Positions 32,144 through 44,226 of a stretch of DNA of 64,000 nucleotides are shown here, piece by piece. The DNA comes from Aquarana catesbeiana. Its lineage: Eukaryota > Chordata > Amphibia > Anura > Ranidae. The position numbers and the translations under genes are program-made. Under the pieces are notes generated by a model. It did no database searches and was not told the DNA's origin. It was given only the letters and a program-made list of their open reading frames with translations. The stretch spans positions 100,420,353 through 100,484,352 of the forward strand of contig NC_133327.1 in the NCBI RefSeq assembly GCF_042186555.1, in the 5' to 3' direction. How positions within the stretch are numbered: position 1 is the first letter of the stretch; each line of letters starts with the position of its first letter.

Positions 32144-33343
32144 TATGTGCTTTGCTCAGATTCCATGACTGAGGTTTACAACCACTTTAATGCAAAGAAT
32201 GCATTACAGGAGAAGCAGGGCCAAAGCTATTTTGGCCCTACTTCTCCTATGGATCACAGGTGTGCACTTCATTCTGCACGCCTGGGATACGTTTTCATCC
32301 GACAGCGGGCTAAAGCCCGCTGTCGGCTGATGACACTCAGCCAGTCCAGGCTCTGGAAATCCCCTGACTGTAAAGTTCTGCCTGGACTGGCAGCTGGCTC
32401 AGCCTCCCAGTGAGCCACTAGGAGACTGAGCCAGCTGCTCCTACTCCCCAGTGAGCGCTGGAGGGGCAAAGCAGACAACCGGTGACTGTTAGTGACTGGC
32501 TCTCAGCAGACTGAATACTGAGAACTGAGAGATTAGTGGTTATTGATCACTCGGTTCTCGGTGTAGAGCCGGCAGGGTACAGCTGCAGCTGGGATTAGTG
32601 CTGAAGCCATCTAGGTGAGTATTGTTTGATTGTTAAATTTTTCGTATTACCAAACTTCTCTTCTCATGTAAAAAAAAAAAACCTTCAGCCTTTAGAACCA
32701 CTTTAAGACAGTTAAGAATGCAGATTTCCCCAGGGTGTCCCAAGTTCAGTTACCATGCTTAACTTGTCTTTCCTCCATCTCTCTTTTGGGAAATAACATT
32801 TCTGTATGATTTTTACTAAGGGCTTTTATGTTTGCTTTTCAATTCACTCGATGGAGGTATCTCTTGGCTCAAAATATATTTTGTAAGTCCCAAATGCTTG
32901 AAGTATAACTAAACGCAAACCTTTTTTTTTGGTTTTTGGATAGAGTGGAGAGTGATTAGTTATTAGGTTTGTATTGCTCTCTGTGCCCCTGTTAGGGATA
33001 TTCTATTTGTCATTATCATTGAAAGTGAAAGTAGAGGAAAATCACAAATTTTTGGTTGACCCCAGAAAAGTAATAGAGGAAAAACCTTTCACTGTGGACA
33101 CTAGTTCTGGTGACCTGGGATACCCCAAGGGATTGCCTTCATTTGCAGGGATTTCTTCTCACTTCCTGTTTTGGCTCTAGGACAGGATGTGAGGGTAAAT
33201 CTCCACAATGGCACACAGATGGCAAAAAAACTAACAAGGGTTATGACAGTTTTAAGGCAGTTCCATGTTTCATGATCCTGAAATCAAAGAACTCAATCTC
33301 TTCATGACTGAATTTATATTTCAAGATATTGATGTCATCAAGC
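32144..33343. other. Dispersed repeat remnants, no gene
   Basis: GGTTTACAACCACTTTAA (about 32172-32189) and GCCTTTAGAACCACTTTAA (about 32687-32705) are right-type ends of the TTAA MITE family seen at 23366. 32230-32500 is moderately GC-rich and contains CCGACAGCGGGCTAAAGCCC, a short palindromic segment. The rest is unassigned. Confidence 0.4.
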
Positions 33344-33347
33344 TTAA

Positions 33348-33818
33348 AGCGGAACTTTGGTAATTTTTTCAACTTTCTATCAAATAATTCTTCTGCCCTT
33401 GTTGTTTTATCTTTGGATAGTAAAACATTTCTTTTCTGCCTTACGCATCTCACTTCCTGTTTCTTGTCTGGTAAAAAGCCTAGGCTTATGACATCATGCA
33501 CAGCTCTCTCTCTTACTCTCATGAGAGTTTGCCAGGAAGGGAGGGGGGATTAATCATTTGAGGGCCAATGAGAGCTGCAGAGCTGGAAGTGTGCTTCTGT
33601 GTGTCTGTGTAGATCCAGGAAGTGAACAAGCAGCATCTTCAGCTGCCCACAGTTAAAATGGAGGCAGCCAGACTCAGTGGAGGGAGATTTCTGCAGCATA
33701 TTTGGCAAGTACAGGATCATAGCATATATGAAATAATATGCAAAGTAGTTGGAGGGAAGCTTCAGATGGGCAAAGATATTTTTATTATAAATTATATGAG
33801 CAGCACTGCAGTTCCTCT
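33348..33818. mobile_element. TTAA-flanked MITE (Kolobok/piggyBac-type target)
   Basis: AGCGGAACT at the left and AGTTCCTCT at the right are inverted, with TTAA at 33344-33347 and 33819-33822. It is 471 bp and non-coding. Of the superfamilies that duplicate TTAA I favour Kolobok/T2, by analogy with other frog repeats. Confidence 0.65.
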
Positions 33819-33989
33819 TTAAGATCCTCAAAACATTGTATAAGGTCTTAAGGCCTCCTCTCCATACAACCATCAAATCATCAATTTAGTGGATCTACAT
33901 AAAGACATGCTCACCAAACCCATACATGGCATAAACTCAAATCTGATCCCACCATCCCAAGTGTAGACATGCATAGCCTGGTGCACAAG

Positions 33990-34716
33990 TGTCAGGGAAA
34001 TAGCCATAACAGGCGCTATCGGCGCTTTCCCGCGCGCATGCGCGGAAGAATGGCCGTTTGGTGCATGTGGGTGCGCAACGGAACAGGTCAGCGCGGGCGT
34101 GGTGGCACGCACAAAGCATGACAATTGGGATCCTCTGCCGGCTTATAAAAGGCTGCCCATATCTTCTCCAAATTGCTGGATTGTCTTCAGCTCTCCCCTG
34201 TTCCTGAACCTGTATTGTGATTCCTAGTGATTCCTGTTGTGACCCGGCTTGCCTTCTGACCTGCGCTGATCTCTTCTCCAGTGTTTGACCCCCGGCTTGG
34301 CTTACAGATTTTGATATTGCTTGCACCTGCCTGACCACCAGTGTTTGACCCCCGGCTTAGCTTACGGACTTTGCTATCACTTTGCTGAATGCCTACCTGT
34401 GTATGACCCCTGGCTTGCCTCCCCACCCTCCTCCAGTGGCTACCAACCTGCTCACCAGTGTTTAACCCTTAGCCGGACGTTTACTGAGTGTTCTGCATAC
34501 ACAATTCATCTGTACCCAGTTGCAGCCTACAAGGACTTGCTCTTACATCTTTGCTGTAACCTCAAGCAGTCTCCAAGTGATCAACAGCTCAAGCCTTCTT
34601 CAACCTGCTGTCAACCCATGCTTCTTTGAGCCCTATACCTCCTGTACCACCTTCAGGGGTATACCGTGCAAGGGGAGCCTCTCTCAGCATCTTGGCGTCA
34701 GATAAGGTACGTGACA
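33990..34716 (+). repeat. Solo LTR (727 bp) with 5-bp target duplication
   Basis: It starts TGTCAGGG, ends ACGTGACA and is flanked by ACAAG (33985-33989 and 34717-34721). CTTATAAAAGGCTGCC near 34141 is a good TATA box. 34240-34480 holds tandem TGTTTGACCCCCGGCTT-type units. A single LTR without internal sequence is the product of LTR-LTR recombination. A Gypsy-type origin is inferred. Confidence 0.82.
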
Positions 34717-34968
34717 ACAAGCCACAACTGTTGCAACACCTCTCTTCTGTCTGTATTATTGTCTACTGAATAAGAAAATAATATTATACAAAATTTATTC
34801 CAGCACTTCAACTACAGTATCTCACAAAAGTGAGTACACCCCTTTTGTAAATATTTTATTATATCTTTTCTGAAGAAATGACAAAAAATGTTGGAATACT
34901 GCCCTGCGGCCCAGTCTCCAAAGGGAGGGGATCATGCTCTGCTTCAGTATGTCACAGTACATGTTGAC

Positions 34969-37879
34969 TAGGGATGAGCCGAACACCCCCCTGTTCGGTT
35001 CGCACCAGAACATGCGAACAGGAAAAAAGTTCGTTCGAACATGCGAACACCGTTAAAGTCTATGGGACACGAACATGAATAATCAAAAGTGCTAATTTTA
35101 AAGGCTTATATGCAAGTTATTGTCATAAAAAGTGTTTGGGGACCTGGGTCCTGCCCCAGGGGACATGGATCAATGCAAAAAAAAGTTTTAAAAACGGCCG
35201 TTTTTTCAGGAGCAGTGATTTTAATAATGCTTAAAGTCAATCAATAAAAGTGTAATATCCCTTTAAATTTCGTACCTGGGGGGTGTCTATAGTATGCCTG
35301 TAAAGGGGCGCATGTTTCCTGTGTTTAGAACAGTCTGACAGCAAAATGACATTTTGAAGGAAAAAACTCATTTAAAACTACCCGCGGCTATTGCATTGCC
35401 GACAATACACATAGAAGTTCATTGATAAAAACGGCATGGGAATTCCCCAAAGTGGAACCCCGAACCAAAATTAAAAAAAAAAAATGACGTGGGAGTCCTC
35501 CTAAATTCCATACCAGGCCCTTCAGGTCTGGTATGGATATTAAGGGGAACCCCGGCCAAAATTTAAAAAAAAAAATGACGTGGGGTTCCCCCTAAATTCC
35601 ATACCAGACCCTTCAGGTCTGGTATGGATTTTAAGGGGAACCCTGCGCCAAAAAAAAAAACGGCGTGGGGTCCCCTCTACAATCCATACCAGACCCTTAT
35701 CCGAGCACGCAACCTGGCAGGCCGCAGGAAAAGAGGGGGGGACGAGAGTGCGGCCCCCCCTCCCTCCTGAACCGTACCAGGCCACATGCCCTCAACATTG
35801 GGAGGGTGCTTTGGGGTAGCCCCCCAAAACACCTTGTCCCCATGTTGATGAGGACAAGGGCCTCATCCCCACAACCCTGGCCGGTGGTTGTGGGGGTCTG
35901 CGGGCGGGGGGCTTATCGGAATCTGGAAGCCCCCTTTAACAAGGTGACCCCCAGATCCCGGCCCCCCCCTGTGTGAAATGGTAAGGGGGTACATAAGTAC
36001 CCCTACCATTTCACGAAAAAAGTGTCAAAAATGTTAAAAATGACAAGAGACAGTTTTTGACAATTCCTTTATTTAAATGCTTCTTCTTTCTTCTATCTTC
36101 CTTCATCTTCTGGTTCTTCTGGCTCTTCTGGCTCTTCTGGTTCTTCCTCCGGCGTTCTCGTCCAGCATCTCCTCCGCGGCGTCTTCTATCTTCTTCTCCT
36201 CGGGCCGCTCCGCACCCATGGCATGGGGGGGAGGCTCCCGCTCTTCTCTTCTTCTTTTCTTCTCTTCTTCTCTTCTTCATTTTCTTCTCCGGGCCGCTCC
36301 GCAATCCATGCTGGCATGGAGGGAGGCTCCCGCTGTGTGACGGCGCTCCTCGTCTGACAGTTCTTAAATAACGGGGGGGCGGGGCCACCCGGTGACCCCG
36401 CCCCCCTCTGACGCACGGTGACTTGACGGGACTTCCCTGTGGCATTCCCCGTGACGTCACAGGGAAGTTCCGTCAAGTCACCGTGCGTCAGAGGGGGGCG
36501 GGGTCACCGGGTGGCCCCCCCCCGTTATTTAAGAACTGTCAGACGAGGAGCGCCGTCACACAGCGGGAGCCTCCCTCCATGCCAGCATGGATTGCGGAGC
36601 GGCCCGGAGAAGAAAATTAAGAAGAGAAGAAGAGAAGAAAAGAAGAAGAGAAGAGCGGGAGCCTCCCCCCCATGCCATGGGTGCGGAGCGGCCCGAGGAG
36701 AAGAAGATAGAAGACGCCGCGGAGGAGATGCTGGACGAGAACGCCGGAGGAAGAACCAGAAGAGCCAGAAGAGCCAGAAGAACCAGAAGAACCAGAAGAT
36801 GAAGGAAGATAGAAGAAAGAAGAAGCATTTAAATAAAGGAATTGTCAAAAACTGTCTCTTGTAATTTTTAACATTTTTGACACTTTTTTCGTGAAATGGT
36901 AGGGGTACTTATGTACCCCCTTACCATTTCACACAGGGGGGGGCCGGGATCTGGGGGTCACCTTGTTAAAGGGGGCTTCCAGATTCCGATAAGCCCCCCG
37001 CCCGCAGACCCCCACAACCACCGGCCAGGGTTGTGGGGATGAGGCCCTTGTCCTCATCAACATGGGGACAAGGTGTTTTGGGGGGCTACCCCAAAGCACC
37101 CTCCCAATGTTGAGGGCATGTGGCCTGGTATGGTTCAGGAGGGAGGGGGGGCCGCACTCTCGTCCCCCCCTCTTTTCCTGCGGCCTGTCAGGTTGCGTGC
37201 TCGGATAAGGGTCTGGTATGGATTTTTGGGGGGACCCCACGCCGTTTTTTTTTTTTTTTTTGGCGCGGGGTTCCCCTTAAAATCCATACCAGACCTGAAG
37301 GGTCTGGTATGGAATTTAGGGGGACTCCCACGTAATTTTTTTTTTTTAATTTTGGCCGGGGTTCCCCTTTGGGGAATTCCCATGCCGTTTTTATCAATGA
37401 ACTTCTATGTGTATTGTCGGCAATGCAATAGCCGCGGGTAGTTTTAAATGAGTTTTTTCCTTCAAAATGTCATTTTACTGTCAGACTGTTCTAAACACAG
37501 GAAACATGCGCCCCTTTACAGGCACACTATAGACACCCCCCAGGTACGAAATTTAAAGGGATATTACACTTTTATTGAATGACTTTAAGCATTATTAAAA
37601 TCACTGCTCCTGAAAAAACGGCCGTTTTTAAAACTTTTTTTTGCATTGATCCATGTCCCCTGGGGCAGGACCCAGGTCCCCAAACACTTTTTATGACAAT
37701 AACTTGCATATTAGCCTTTAAAATTAGCACTTTTGATTTCTCCCATAGACTTTTAAAGGGTGTTCCGCGGCATTCGAATTTGCCGCGAACACCCCAAATT
37801 GTTCGCTGTTCGGTGAACTTGCGAACAGCCAATGTTCGAGTCGAACATGAGTTCGACTCGAACTCGAAGCTCATCCCTA
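34969..37879. mobile_element. hAT-type foldback, copy 3 (palindromic)
   Basis: It has the same TAGGGATGAGC ends as copy 1 and a perfect 8-bp duplication ATGTTGAC (34961-34968, 37880-37887). The arms meet near 36415-36470. Mirror frames at 36057-36371 and 36525-36848 encode almost the same repeat-derived peptide. The (GAA)n-rich part and the sequence around ATCCATGCTGGCATGG differ from copy 1 in the same way in both arms. Confidence 0.9.
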
Positions 37880-37887
37880 ATGTTGAC

Positions 37888-38529
37888 ATTCACGGTTCCC
37901 TTAATGAACTGTAGCTCCCCAGTGCCGGCAGCACTCATGCAGCCCCAGACCATGACACTCCCACCACCATGCTTGACTGTAGACAAGACACACTTGGCTT
38001 TGTACTCCTCACCTGGTTGCCACCACACACGCTTGACAGCATCTGAATCAAATAAGTTTATCTTGGTCTCATCAGACCACAGGACATGGTTCCGGTAATC
38101 CATGTCCTTAGTCTGGTTGTCTTCAGTAAACTGTTTGTGGGCTTTCTTGTGCATCATCTTTAGAAGAGGCTTCCTTCTGGGATGACAGCCATGCAGACCA
38201 ATTGGATGCAGCATGCGGCTTATGGTCTGAGCACTGACAGGCTGACCCCTCACCCCTTCAACCTCTTCAGCAATGCTGGGAGCACTCATACGTCTATTTC
38301 CCAGGGACAACCTCTGGATATGATGCAGAGCACGTGCACTCAACTTCTTGACCATGGCGAGGCCTTTTTCTTCATGGAACCTGTACTGTTAAACAGCTGT
38401 ATGGTCTTGGTCACTGTGCTGCATGCAGCTCAGTTTCAGGGTCTTGGCAATCTTCTTAAGGCCTAGACTATCTTTATGTAGAGCAGCAATTCTTTTTTTC
38501 AGATCCTCAGAAAGTTCTTGAGGTTCCAT
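37888..38529 (-). pseudogene. Tc1 transposase, N-terminal two-thirds
   Basis: The gene starts at ATG 38529 (MEPQELSEDLKKRIAALHKD, the helix-turn-helix region). It shifts frame near 38390, continues LSARALHHIQRLSLGNRRMS and then enters the catalytic domain with VLWSDETKINLF, whose D is the first catalytic residue, and KHGGGSVMVWGCMSAAGTGE. The foldback enters just after GTVNVN. Beyond it (34968 downward) the frame resumes with MYCDILKQSM and FQH, then jumps to unrelated sequence, so the second and third catalytic residues are gone. It is inactive. Confidence 0.85.
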
Positions 38530-38551
38530 GAGGTGCCATGTTGAACTTCCA

Positions 38552-39043
38552 TGGAAAGGAAATGTCACCAGCACACCAGGATATCCAAAAAATGGGTCCA
38601 AAACTTTAATCACATAGTATCAAAAAGTAAAAGCGACATTTCGGAGCCACGCAGGACCCCTTCATCAGGCATGTGACAAATTGTGATACAGATAGCACAC
38701 TATTTAAAGAACCATTCACCAATCAGTGCAAAGAGGAAATGACCCCGACCCAACCCCTGACATCCAGTGATGTCATATTCCCACCATAGACCTGTGGCAG
38801 AACACATACAAACATTCCTGTTTGCTTGTCATTTAAATAAAACAGCCATCAAGCTATCATAGCTACTTTAGCCAGAGTGGATCAGTGTACTACTATACTG
38901 TTTGTCTAAAATTAACCCTATTATCCACAGAAAACTAACCTGCAGCTTCATCTGATGTTTCTGTTCCTCTCTTTAGTTGTATACTTCCGCCTGGCCATTC
39001 ATTAGTGTTGTGCAGGAATGTGTGTGTTGGGAGTATTGCATTG
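38552..39043 (-). mobile_element. Penelope-like 3'/pseudo-LTR fragment inserted in Tc1
   Basis: ATGTTGAACTTCCA is duplicated at 38538-38551 and 39044-39057, marking a 492-bp insertion made by target-primed integration. On the minus strand it contains CCTGATGAAGGGGTCCTGCG followed by TGGCTCCGAAATGTCGC, a block I associate with the terminal repeats of vertebrate Penelope-like elements. No coding sequence remains. Confidence 0.6.
38625..38680 (-). ncRNA. Hammerhead-ribozyme-like core
   Basis: On the minus strand CTGATGA (38668-38662) and GAAA (38642-38639) flank a 19-base segment whose ends GGGG and CTCC can pair as stem II. A GUC triplet follows one base after GAAA. Hammerheads with very short stem III are known in Penelope-like elements. 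I could not show stems I and III convincingly, so this may be a decayed ribozyme. Confidence 0.4.
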
Positions 39044-39621
39044 ATGTTGAACTTCCAGTGACCAGTATGAGAGTGAGAGCGATAACACCAAATTTAACAC
39101 ACCTGCTCCCCATTCACCTGAGTCCTTGTAACACTAACGAGTCACATGACACCAGGGAGGGAAAATGGCTATTGGGGCCCAGTTTGGACATTTTCACTTA
39201 GGGGTGTACTCACTTTTGTTGCCAGCGGTTTAGACATTAATGGCTGTGTGTGGAGTTATTTTGAGGGGACAGCAAATTTACACTGTTATACAAGCTGTAC
39301 ACTCACTACTTTACATTGAAGCAAAGTGTCATTTCTTCAGTGTTGTTCCATGAAAAGATATAATAACATATTTACAAAAATGTGAGGAGTGTACTCACAA
39401 TTGTGAGATACTGTACATTTGGCCTCATGCACAATGGACGATTTTACAGTTGCTGTTTTTGGCTTCAGTTGTTTTTTTCTGCAATCAAACTCTCCAGCAT
39501 GTTATCCTATGTGTCCATAGGCTGTTATAAGCAGTTTTTGGCAGGAGCGTATTCTAGCTGGGAAAAAACCCCAGAACTAGTGGGTTTTGAGAGGAGTGTT
39601 TCAGCTGTAAATACGCTCTAA

Positions 39622-39870
39622 TACCGCGTACACACGAGTGGAATTTCCATCTGAAAAATCTTAGATGCTTTTTCCGACGGATTTCCGCTCAAGCTTGCCT
39701 TGCATACACACGGTCACACAAAAGTTCTCTGAACTTTCGACCGTCAAGAATGGGGTGACGCACAACACTACGACGAGCTGAGATGCTTCCGAGCATGCGT
39801 CGAATTGTTTCCGAGCGTGCGTGTTTTTTTGCGCGTCGAAATTAAATACAGACGAACGGAATTTCCGTCA
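39622..39870. mobile_element. Harbinger-family MITE, left part only
   Basis: TAA (39619-39621) is followed by TACCGCGTACACACGAGTGG, a close relative of the 16-kb Harbinger's end. Subterminal CATACACACGGTC and CGTGCGTG motifs follow. I see no right end, so the element is truncated or runs into unrecognised sequence near 39870. Confidence 0.6.
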
Positions 39871-41548
39871 AGAACAAAAATGCTGAAAAACTCACTCTAC
39901 AGCTATCCACTTAGGTAACCTCTGGCATTGCTTAACTTCGGAGCTTATCCAGCGTGGAGTCCTTCAGCATGGAGGTAACAAGGGGGCATACATTTGTGAA
40001 TATACCTTGCTGGGGAATTAAAAGACACTGTCACTTTGCCCTAAATAAGCAAAGTGACTATCCCTTTAATGGTAACATTTTACCTAAACTTAATCTTCAA
40101 CTCTAACTGGTCTGTTTATCAATGTTTTCACCCATAGTTCACACGTTTTTCACCTAGGATTTGCATATTTCCCTAACTGCACCCTATGTGAAAATGTATG
40201 AACCTTGCATGAAAATGTTGATAAATACAGCCCTAACTAAAACTAAATTTAATTTTAACTTTTGATACCTTAACCTGTAACAGAAACGTTTTTGTTTAAT
40301 TGTATTCTTCTTGACCCTTTTATGATAGTAAAATCTCTAGTATCACAACAATAACTAAGGATAAGCTTTGGGTCAAATGTGAATTCAACCTAAACGCAGT
40401 CTGTTTGCAGTTCAGTGTAAACAAACATCAACATCTGTCATTTTGTGCCATTAGCCCCAGCAAACTGGCTGGCCAGGGATCGTGGGTGACATCATGGACC
40501 AAATATGGTCATACCTATGCTTTTTTTTTTAAGATAATCTTGCAAATTACCCTTGAAAAAAGAAAAAAAAAATATGATTTGGCTGCCACAGACTTCAGTG
40601 AGGTTTTACAGGCTTATGTTTGGCATTTAGCAAACTTCGCAGCTGGGTTCCCTGAATTTCCAATGAACCAAACTTTGCCCAGTTCGTCTATCCCTACTAG
40701 TAACATCAAATTTCCTCAGAAAAGAGAGTATGTAAACCCAACATTTCATATCCCTCATATTTGCCTGCTGTACCATGTACTTATATAAGAAAAAGTATCC
40801 TGTTTTCTTTGTGTTGCTTCCTTTGTGTAAAATCCCCGGGGTTCCTAAAAGACCCTTTGCTTTCCTATAAAAAACTGACCATATTAAGCAGGAGAGCACT
40901 CAGTGGCCAGTTTTCTAGCTGTGCTGGGAACTCAGTGTGCTCTCCTCCAATGATCAGACTTGTCCTGGCACCCTCCCCCCCCACACTGCACAGCCTTTCA
41001 CTGGGAAGATCAGTGTAATGCTGTTTCTCCTCCCCCAGCTGTCTAAGATCTTTATGCATCTGAGAGAACAGAGAATATGTAATCAGTTATAAAAAAAGGG
41101 AAAAAAAGATATTTATAAGTTTTTTTTTTTTTTTTTAATATCTAGACACAAATATAATGCCTTTCTTTTTTAAACTAAATGGGTTGTTTTACAAGTCAGG
41201 GTTTACAAATACTTTAAAGCTAGAATGCAGTGTCCTCAAAATAATAATAAATACATTCTCTGTGCTGAAAACACTGTTGCCCAGACTACTGCTCTGGAAA
41301 ATAGTGAAGTTGTAGGAAGGTGGAGGCTGTGATCTCCAACCTGAAGGTGGAACTTCAGTCTGGCAGGAGTTCATTTCTGAATAATTGTTATGGGCTATTA
41401 TGGGCTACAGTCAGCCATCTTGGGGAGAGCAGCAATCCCATTAGATACTGAAATCCTGCAGGATTTGGGCAGCCATCTTAACTGATGATTTTCATCAAAA
41501 ATCACGATTAATTCTAAGGTAGAAAAGATTACTAATTTAGCCACTTGC
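39871..41548. other. Unassigned sequence with dispersed-repeat pieces
   Basis: No gene is seen. 40730-40830 resembles the reverse complement of 55190-55285 (shared TGTAAACCCAACATTTCATA and a downstream AAAAGT/AAAGAGA block), so both belong to one repeat family. A TTTACAAATACTTTAA motif near 41203-41218 looks like a TTAA-MITE right end. Confidence 0.4.
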
Positions 41549-42468
41549 TTACTGGGCACTTAAACACCCCTCCTATCCAGACCAATTTTCAGCTTTCATC
41601 GCTAACGCACTTTGAATGACAATTGCGTGGACATACAACACTGTACCCAAATGAAATTTTTATCATTATTTTCCTACAAATAGAGCTTTCTTTTGGTGGT
41701 ATTTGATCACCTTTGCGGTTTTTATTTTTTGTTAAAAAAATGTAAAAAGACTGAATTTAAAAAAAAAAGATATTTTGTTATAAAATTTTAAAAAAGGTAA
41801 TTTTTCTCCTTCATTGATGTACGCTGATGAGGCGGAACTGATGGGCACTGATATGTGGCAGTGATGGGCAGTGATGGGTGGCAATAATGGGCACTGATCT
41901 GGTACACTGATAGGCAGCACTGCTAGGTGGCACTGATTGGCACCACTGGTGGGCATTGATAGGTGGCACTTGTGGGCATTTATAGGTGACACTTGTAGGC
42001 ATTGATAGGTGGCACTCATGGGCTTTGATAGGTGGCACTGGTGGGCACTGTAGGCACTGTCAGGTGGCAATGGCAGGGGGTACTGGTGGCACATATGAGG
42101 CATTATTTCCTCCTCCTCTTCGGGACCGTTGTCCCTTGCTGATGAGCCGGTGATCGGCTTTTTTTTTCCCTCGCGCTGTCAGCACGAGGAGAAAAATAAA
42201 CGATCAAAGAGCTTTTGTTTTGATCATGTGATCAGCTGTCATTGGCTGACAGCTGATCACATGGTAAGGGGCCGGGACCGGCCCCTTACTTGGATCGGTG
42301 ATCACCCGAGTCTCAGTGACTCGGTGATCACAGCGCGCTCCACTCGCGCCCTGTAGGACATGCGCGGGGCGCGTGCACAGGGGAGGCCATCATATGACGG
42401 CCTCCCGGGGATTCAGGTCCGCGCTGTAGCCGTCATTCGGCTATAGCGCGGATGTCAACTGGTTGATA
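41549..42468. mobile_element. Non-coding MITE with a GGCACTGAT minisatellite
   Basis: The left end, GCCACTTGCTTACTGGGCAC, and the right end, CAACTGGTTGA, are degraded inverted partners. Between them is a conserved-looking segment (CTTTCTTTTGGTGGTATTTG at about 41688) and a GATAGGTGGCACTGATGGGC-type minisatellite at 41830-42090. Then comes a GC-rich part containing GATCATGTGATCAGCTGTCA and its mirror (TGACAGCTGATCACATG). I recognise it as an abundant frog repeat; the superfamily is uncertain. Confidence 0.5.
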
Positions 42469-43805
42469 AAGTAAACAGCAAAAAACAGAATTTAGTAATC
42501 TATTGCAACCAATACTAACTATTGTAATTTAAACAGATAAATGCTGAAATCTGATTGGTAGGTCTTTCTGTTTCCCAGTGGATTTGTTAAAACACAAGTA
42601 TCCTGTATTTAAAGTGTTTAAATATTGTAATAAAATAATCCTGCAATGCTGATCAGGACACAGCATTATAATTGGAATACATTGCTTTATTGATATAAAC
42701 ATTGTCCAAAATAATTATTTTCTAATGAATGTTGAGTAACTCCAGCAGCATTAAACATGGAACCTTGAAAACATAGTTTGACTAATGGTTTTGGAGTTTA
42801 GGTAGAGAAGGTCATCAACATTATAAAGGAACTAGAATGAGTTCAAAATTAGTAAACCATTCTCAAAGAACTAATGACCATCTGGATTGCAGATGCAGCA
42901 TCCAGATTGTCTGTTGTCTCCACCAAACGAGTTGTCTTACCCAGGGAAAAACTGTCATCTGTCTGTCCTGCCCTACAGACATGAGCTTTCTTCCAACCTG
43001 TCCACATGGATTTACTGGTGGCAAGGTCATCCAGTTCTCGCAAACCTCACTTGCTCACAATATCATTTCTGGCTGGATAACAGCTGCACACATGCTTGGA
43101 AATAAATTGGACAGGTCAGTGCCCTAAACAAATTTAAGCAACTTTACATTTGTACTACAACAAAGTTTTAATGTTTAAAAGCAAAAAATAAAAAAATATT
43201 TACGATAATCATTTGCTTTAGTCAGATGCCAGCATTACAAAGGTGAATAAAACATTGTTAAAATTAAATCAATTACATATCCCTAATGGCTAAATGAACA
43301 GGAAGTATGAAGAATAACTTATGTTAATAGAGGAAAATGTAAAATTAATTTAAAGTTGAACCTTCTTCCTTAGTAGCAGTTAAAGCAATATACTACCAAG
43401 CTGTAAATAGCTGGACTTTAAAAGCAGGCCCAAAGTACATTCTTAACTTCACTATCACCTACTGTTACATGCAAAGCTGGCAAATACCTACCAGTAGTTA
43501 AGCTGCTGATGCACAAGCATAGTCGTGGTGCTGGGTCATGTGAGTGCTTTCAAAGAGTGATGCTTGGCATGCGCAACCAATCAGCGGGTCCTCTTTCACA
43601 AGGATCCCAACCTGTGCGGGTGGCCACATGCTAAGCAGCTGGGTTTGAATGCTGAAGGCTAAAGTGAGCCCAGAGCTGCTGGCATATACAGTATAGAGGG
43701 GGTAATTTTGTGTGTTAAATTTTTTTTTGATGAGGCAGTGATAGCAAAGTACATTTTTATGTCTGCTATGAACAGTATTTGTTTACAACTGTGCAAAAAC
43801 AACTT
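42469..43805. other. Unassigned sequence, possibly unique
   Basis: I see no paired ends, tandem structure or coding motif. A frame at 42837-43127 has no recognisable domain. Confidence 0.35.
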
Positions 43806-43808
43806 TTA

Positions 43809-44223
43809 TGCCCATACACACAATCGGACTTTCCGACAACAAAACCGATGAATTATGTTCGAAGGTTTTTGGCTCCAACTTGTCTTGCATACACACGGTC
43901 ACACAAATGATGGCCAACAATTACGAACGTGGGAATGTGGTGACGTACGACGAGCCAAGAAAAGTTCAAGAAGTTCAATAGCCAGTGTGGCTCCTTCTGC
44001 TTGATTCCGAGCATGCGTGAACTTTTGTGCATCTGACATGTGTACACACGATATTCCGACAACAAAGGTTTGTTGGCGGAAAATTTGAGATCCTGCTAGC
44101 CAATGTTTGTTGGCAAAAAGTCCGACAACAAATTTCTGATGGAGCATACACACGGTCAGACTTTCAGCCAACATCTCACATCCAACATTTGTTGTCGGAA
44201 AATCCGATTGTGTGTACAGGGCA
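43809..44223. mobile_element. Harbinger-type MITE, complete
   Basis: The ends TGCCCATACACACAATCGGA and TCCGATTGTGTGTACAGGGCA are inverted and flanked by TTA (43806-43808 and 44224-44226). The inner GACTTTCCGACAACAAA has its partner TTGTTGTCGGAAAATC. It is 415 bp and non-coding. Confidence 0.82.
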
Positions 44224-44226
44224 TTA

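Larger units (their letters stand above)
34815..39413 (-). mobile_element. Tc1 element split by two other transposons
   Basis: The ends CAGTATCTCACAAAAGTGAG and CTCACAATTGTGAGATACTG are inverted repeats flanked by TA. The minus strand carries the transposase gene. Inside are a foldback (34969-37879, duplication ATGTTGAC) and a Penelope-like fragment (38552-39043, duplication ATGTTGAACTTCCA). The remaining Tc1 sequence is only about 1.2 kb because the C-terminal coding part was deleted before or after these insertions. Confidence 0.9.

Noticed and set aside
41732..42103. His/Pro-rich minus-strand frame with repeating PPINAHQC-like peptides
   Set aside because: It is a translation of the GGCACTGAT minisatellite inside a MITE.
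42837..43127. Possible host exon of 96 codons
   Set aside because: There is no recognisable domain, splice context or codon pattern, and random frames of this length are expected.
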